From assembly GCA_024639085.1 (NCBI GenBank), contig JAHEJB010000012.1, forward strand, positions 1-33,477: 33,477 bases of DNA, read 5' to 3'. Every line of letters starts with the position of its first letter. Position 1 is the stretch's first letter. The notes below the pieces were generated by a model, which saw only the letters and a program-made list of their open reading frames with translations, was not told the DNA's origin and ran no database searches. This DNA comes from Rubricoccaceae bacterium. Its GTDB lineage: Bacteria; Bacteroidota; Rhodothermia; Rhodothermales; Rubricoccaceae. A program made the translations under genes and the position numbers. Of this stretch, positions 32,076 through 33,477 are shown piece after piece.

Positions 32076-33104
32076 CTACTTCTTCCGCGCGACGATGTAG
32101 GCTGCGAGTCCGATCAAGGCTTCTCGGGCTTCAGAAGTAGGGAACGTGGACAAACTCTCTGCAGCGTCGGCTGCGTAGCTCTCCATCTTCGAGCGTGCGT
32201 ACGTAAGGCCTCCATGCCTCCGGACGAAGTCGCCTACGTTGGTGATGTCGCCAGAGCGCTTCCTCTTCTTGCGAACAATCTTGATGATTCGCTTTCGCTC
32301 TGATGGCTCCGCTCGTTGCAGCGAGACAATCAAAGGAAGTGTCATCTTCTTTTCCTGCAAATCGAGGCCTAGCGGCTTGCCGACATCCACAGAACCGTAA
32401 TCGAATAGATCATCGCGGATTTGAAAGGCAAGCCCAAGTTGCTCACCAATGAGCCGGACCTTGGCCTGCGTTGCCATGTCAGCACTAGAGCTTACAGCGC
32501 CGGAAACCATGCAAGCGGCTATCAACGAGGCCGTTTTGTCCGAGATAATGCGAAAGTAGGTTTCCTCGTCGATATCCAGCTTACGCGCCTTTTCGATTTG
32601 GAGGAGTTCGCCCTCGCTCATGCGTCGAACGGCATCCGAAACAGTGTGGAGCAGATCATATTCCTTGTGATCTAGAGCTAGCAACAAGCCGCGACTGAGC
32701 AGGAAATCTCCCAAGAGCACTGCGATTTTGTTCTTCCAGAGTGCGTTGATTGAGAACACGCCGCGTCGGCGCTCGGCGTCATCAACCACATCATCGTGAA
32801 CGAGAGTCGCGGTGTGAAGCAACTCAACCAGCGCTGCAGCACGATAGCTCGATTCAGTAATTCCGCCAGTCAATTCGGCGGAGAGCAGCACAAGGGTTGG
32901 GCGAATCTGCTTGCCCTTCTGGCGGAGAACGTATTGAATAATTTTGTCCAGAATTCCCACATTCGAACGCATTGCGTCGCGGAAATAACGCCTGAATTCC
33001 TTGAACTCGCTATCAACCGGCCGCCGGATGTCCGACAGGCTCAGAGGTGGAGCATCGATTGGCGCTGACGTTCGGACGTCAAGCAGAGCAGGAGATTCGG
33101 CCAT
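32076..33104 (-). CDS. All-trans polyprenyl diphosphate synthase
   Basis: This class I trans-prenyltransferase extends a prenyl diphosphate with isopentenyl diphosphate, probably for the menaquinone side chain. The first Asp-rich motif is HDDVVDDAERRRG and the second is QIRDDLFDYG, both intact; GKQIRP and ELLHTATLVHDD match the octaprenyl-type family. The length and the residues upstream of the first DDxxD are those of long-chain synthases; the exact chain length cannot be read safely. The track start is a TTG; the ATG at 33104 gives 342 aa. DUF2851 lies 73 bp upstream and the metallo-hydrolase 51 bp downstream on the same strand. Confidence 0.92.
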   Translation of the reverse strand: MAESPALLDVRTSAPIDAPPLSLSDIRRPVDSEFKEFRRYFRDAMRSNVGILDKIIQYVLRQKGKQIRPTLVLLSAELTGGITESSYRAAALVELLHTATLVHDDVVDDAERRRGVFSINALWKNKIAVLLGDFLLSRGLLLALDHKEYDLLHTVSDAVRRMSEGELLQIEKARKLDIDEETYFRIISDKTASLIAACMVSGAVSSSADMATQAKVRLIGEQLGLAFQIRDDLFDYGSVDVGKPLGLDLQEKKMTLPLIVSLQRAEPSERKRIIKIVRKKRKRSGDITNVGDFVRRHGGLTYARSKMESYAADAAESLSTFPTSEAREALIGLAAYIVARKK

Positions 33105-33177
33105 GCGGGCTTCCGGGGGCAAAGGGGAAGCTACTACCCCGACTTATTGGAACTGTTGCACCGTCGCGAAAAACGGA

Positions 33178-33477
33178 TCAGCCTGAAGGCACGCCGACTG
33201 AGTCCTCGCCAGATAACACATTGCATCCAATAGCGCACGAGAGGCATCGCCCTGCTGTACACCATTCGCGGTAGAGTTGGTGAATCCCCTGCGTTCCGAG
33301 GGCGCCCCGCGCTTTGAATCCATGAGCTTCAAACTTCCGAGTGATCTCATCGGAAGCGGCAGGCAACTCACTTAGTACTGAAGCAACTCGTTCCGTCAGT
33401 CTCAGATCGCTCCGATATTCAGCTTCGTAGAGAAGAACGGGCAAGATCGCGTCCATCAGAATGCGATCCGCTCGACC
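33178..33477 (-). CDS. DUF2851 family protein (C-terminal fragment)
   Basis: The frame is open from the window end to a stop at 33178, about 99 codons. It ends with the DUF2851 C-terminal pattern: RILMDAILPVLLYEAEYR, SVLSELPAASDEITRKF, a GTQGIHQLYREWC segment and RCLSCAIG. The three cysteines near the end are typical of the family, which is common in Bacteroidota and has no known function. The N-terminal two-thirds lie outside the window. The track entries at 33456 and 33371 are partial or out of frame. It probably shares a transcript with the polyprenyl synthase gene downstream. Confidence 0.85.
   Translation of the reverse strand, partial: GRADRILMDAILPVLLYEAEYRSDLRLTERVASVLSELPAASDEITRKFEAHGFKARGALGTQGIHQLYREWCTAGRCLSCAIGCNVLSGEDSVGVPSG

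Noticed and set aside
1-33477. tRNA, rRNA, CRISPR arrays, insertion sequences or prophage genes
   Set aside because: No cloverleaf-like sequences, spaced repeats, transposases or phage structural genes were found by reading; a tRNA scan could still detect something missed.

Overview
This window is bacterial chromosomal DNA, gene-dense (almost every base lies in a gene; the largest gap is about 240 bp) and made mostly of core metabolic and housekeeping genes. Several families point to the Bacteroidota/Rhodothermota side of the tree: a GWxTD-domain protein, a DUF3667 zinc-ribbon membrane protein, a DUF2851 protein, a PDZ-bearing LytS-type kinase with a LytTR regulator, a SpoIID-domain protein in what is probably a non-sporulating lineage, and a secreted-protein style typical of that group. 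Rhodothermales or a relative is my best inference; no rRNA, tRNA, CRISPR array, insertion sequence or prophage is visible.

Layout. 1-2.4 kb (+): the 3' end of the pyruvate dehydrogenase E1-beta gene, the E2 gene, and a metallophosphoesterase. 2.4-6.1 kb: a secreted protein of unknown function (-), a DUF3667 membrane protein (+), and ATP-type PEP carboxykinase (-). 6.3-11.1 kb (+): a tightly packed, often overlapping run of GWxTD protein, tsaC-like, asnS (with a 74-codon charged insert), guanine-deaminase-like, and a nitroreductase that looks like an iodotyrosine deiodinase. 11.1-12.3 kb (-): a tiny divergent cold-shock-domain protein and a monoglyceride-lipase-like hydrolase; then a small unknown protein (+). 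12.7-16.4 kb (-): glpK followed by an isoprenylcysteine-methyltransferase-like membrane protein, a gamma-glutamylcyclotransferase-like protein, a cysteine-rich protein of unknown function, and a second methyltransferase-like membrane protein.

16.5-23.1 kb (+): a small secreted protein, separate secD and secF genes with several intergenic hairpins, a STAS anti-sigma antagonist, purA and a membrane histidine kinase. 23.1-24.7 kb (-): a DUF62 SAM hydrolase and a one-TM protein. 24.7-25.1 kb (+): yraN. 25.1-30.0 kb (-): a LytS-type kinase, its LytTR response regulator, then a SpoIID-domain protein, probably one unit. 30.1-31.3 kb (+): tatD and a cupin. 31.3 kb to the end (-): DUF2851 (cut by the window edge), polyprenyl diphosphate synthase and a metallo-beta-lactamase-fold hydrolase.

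I did not find a clearly new multi-gene system. The most promising leads are the iodotyrosine-deiodinase-like enzyme with the substrate-lid triad intact, the AsnRS insert, the hairpin-rich secD/secF leaders, the PDZ/GAF LytS kinase linked to a SpoIID protein, and the glpK-associated cluster. All family calls were made by eye from the translations; residue positions are counted from the start I chose.
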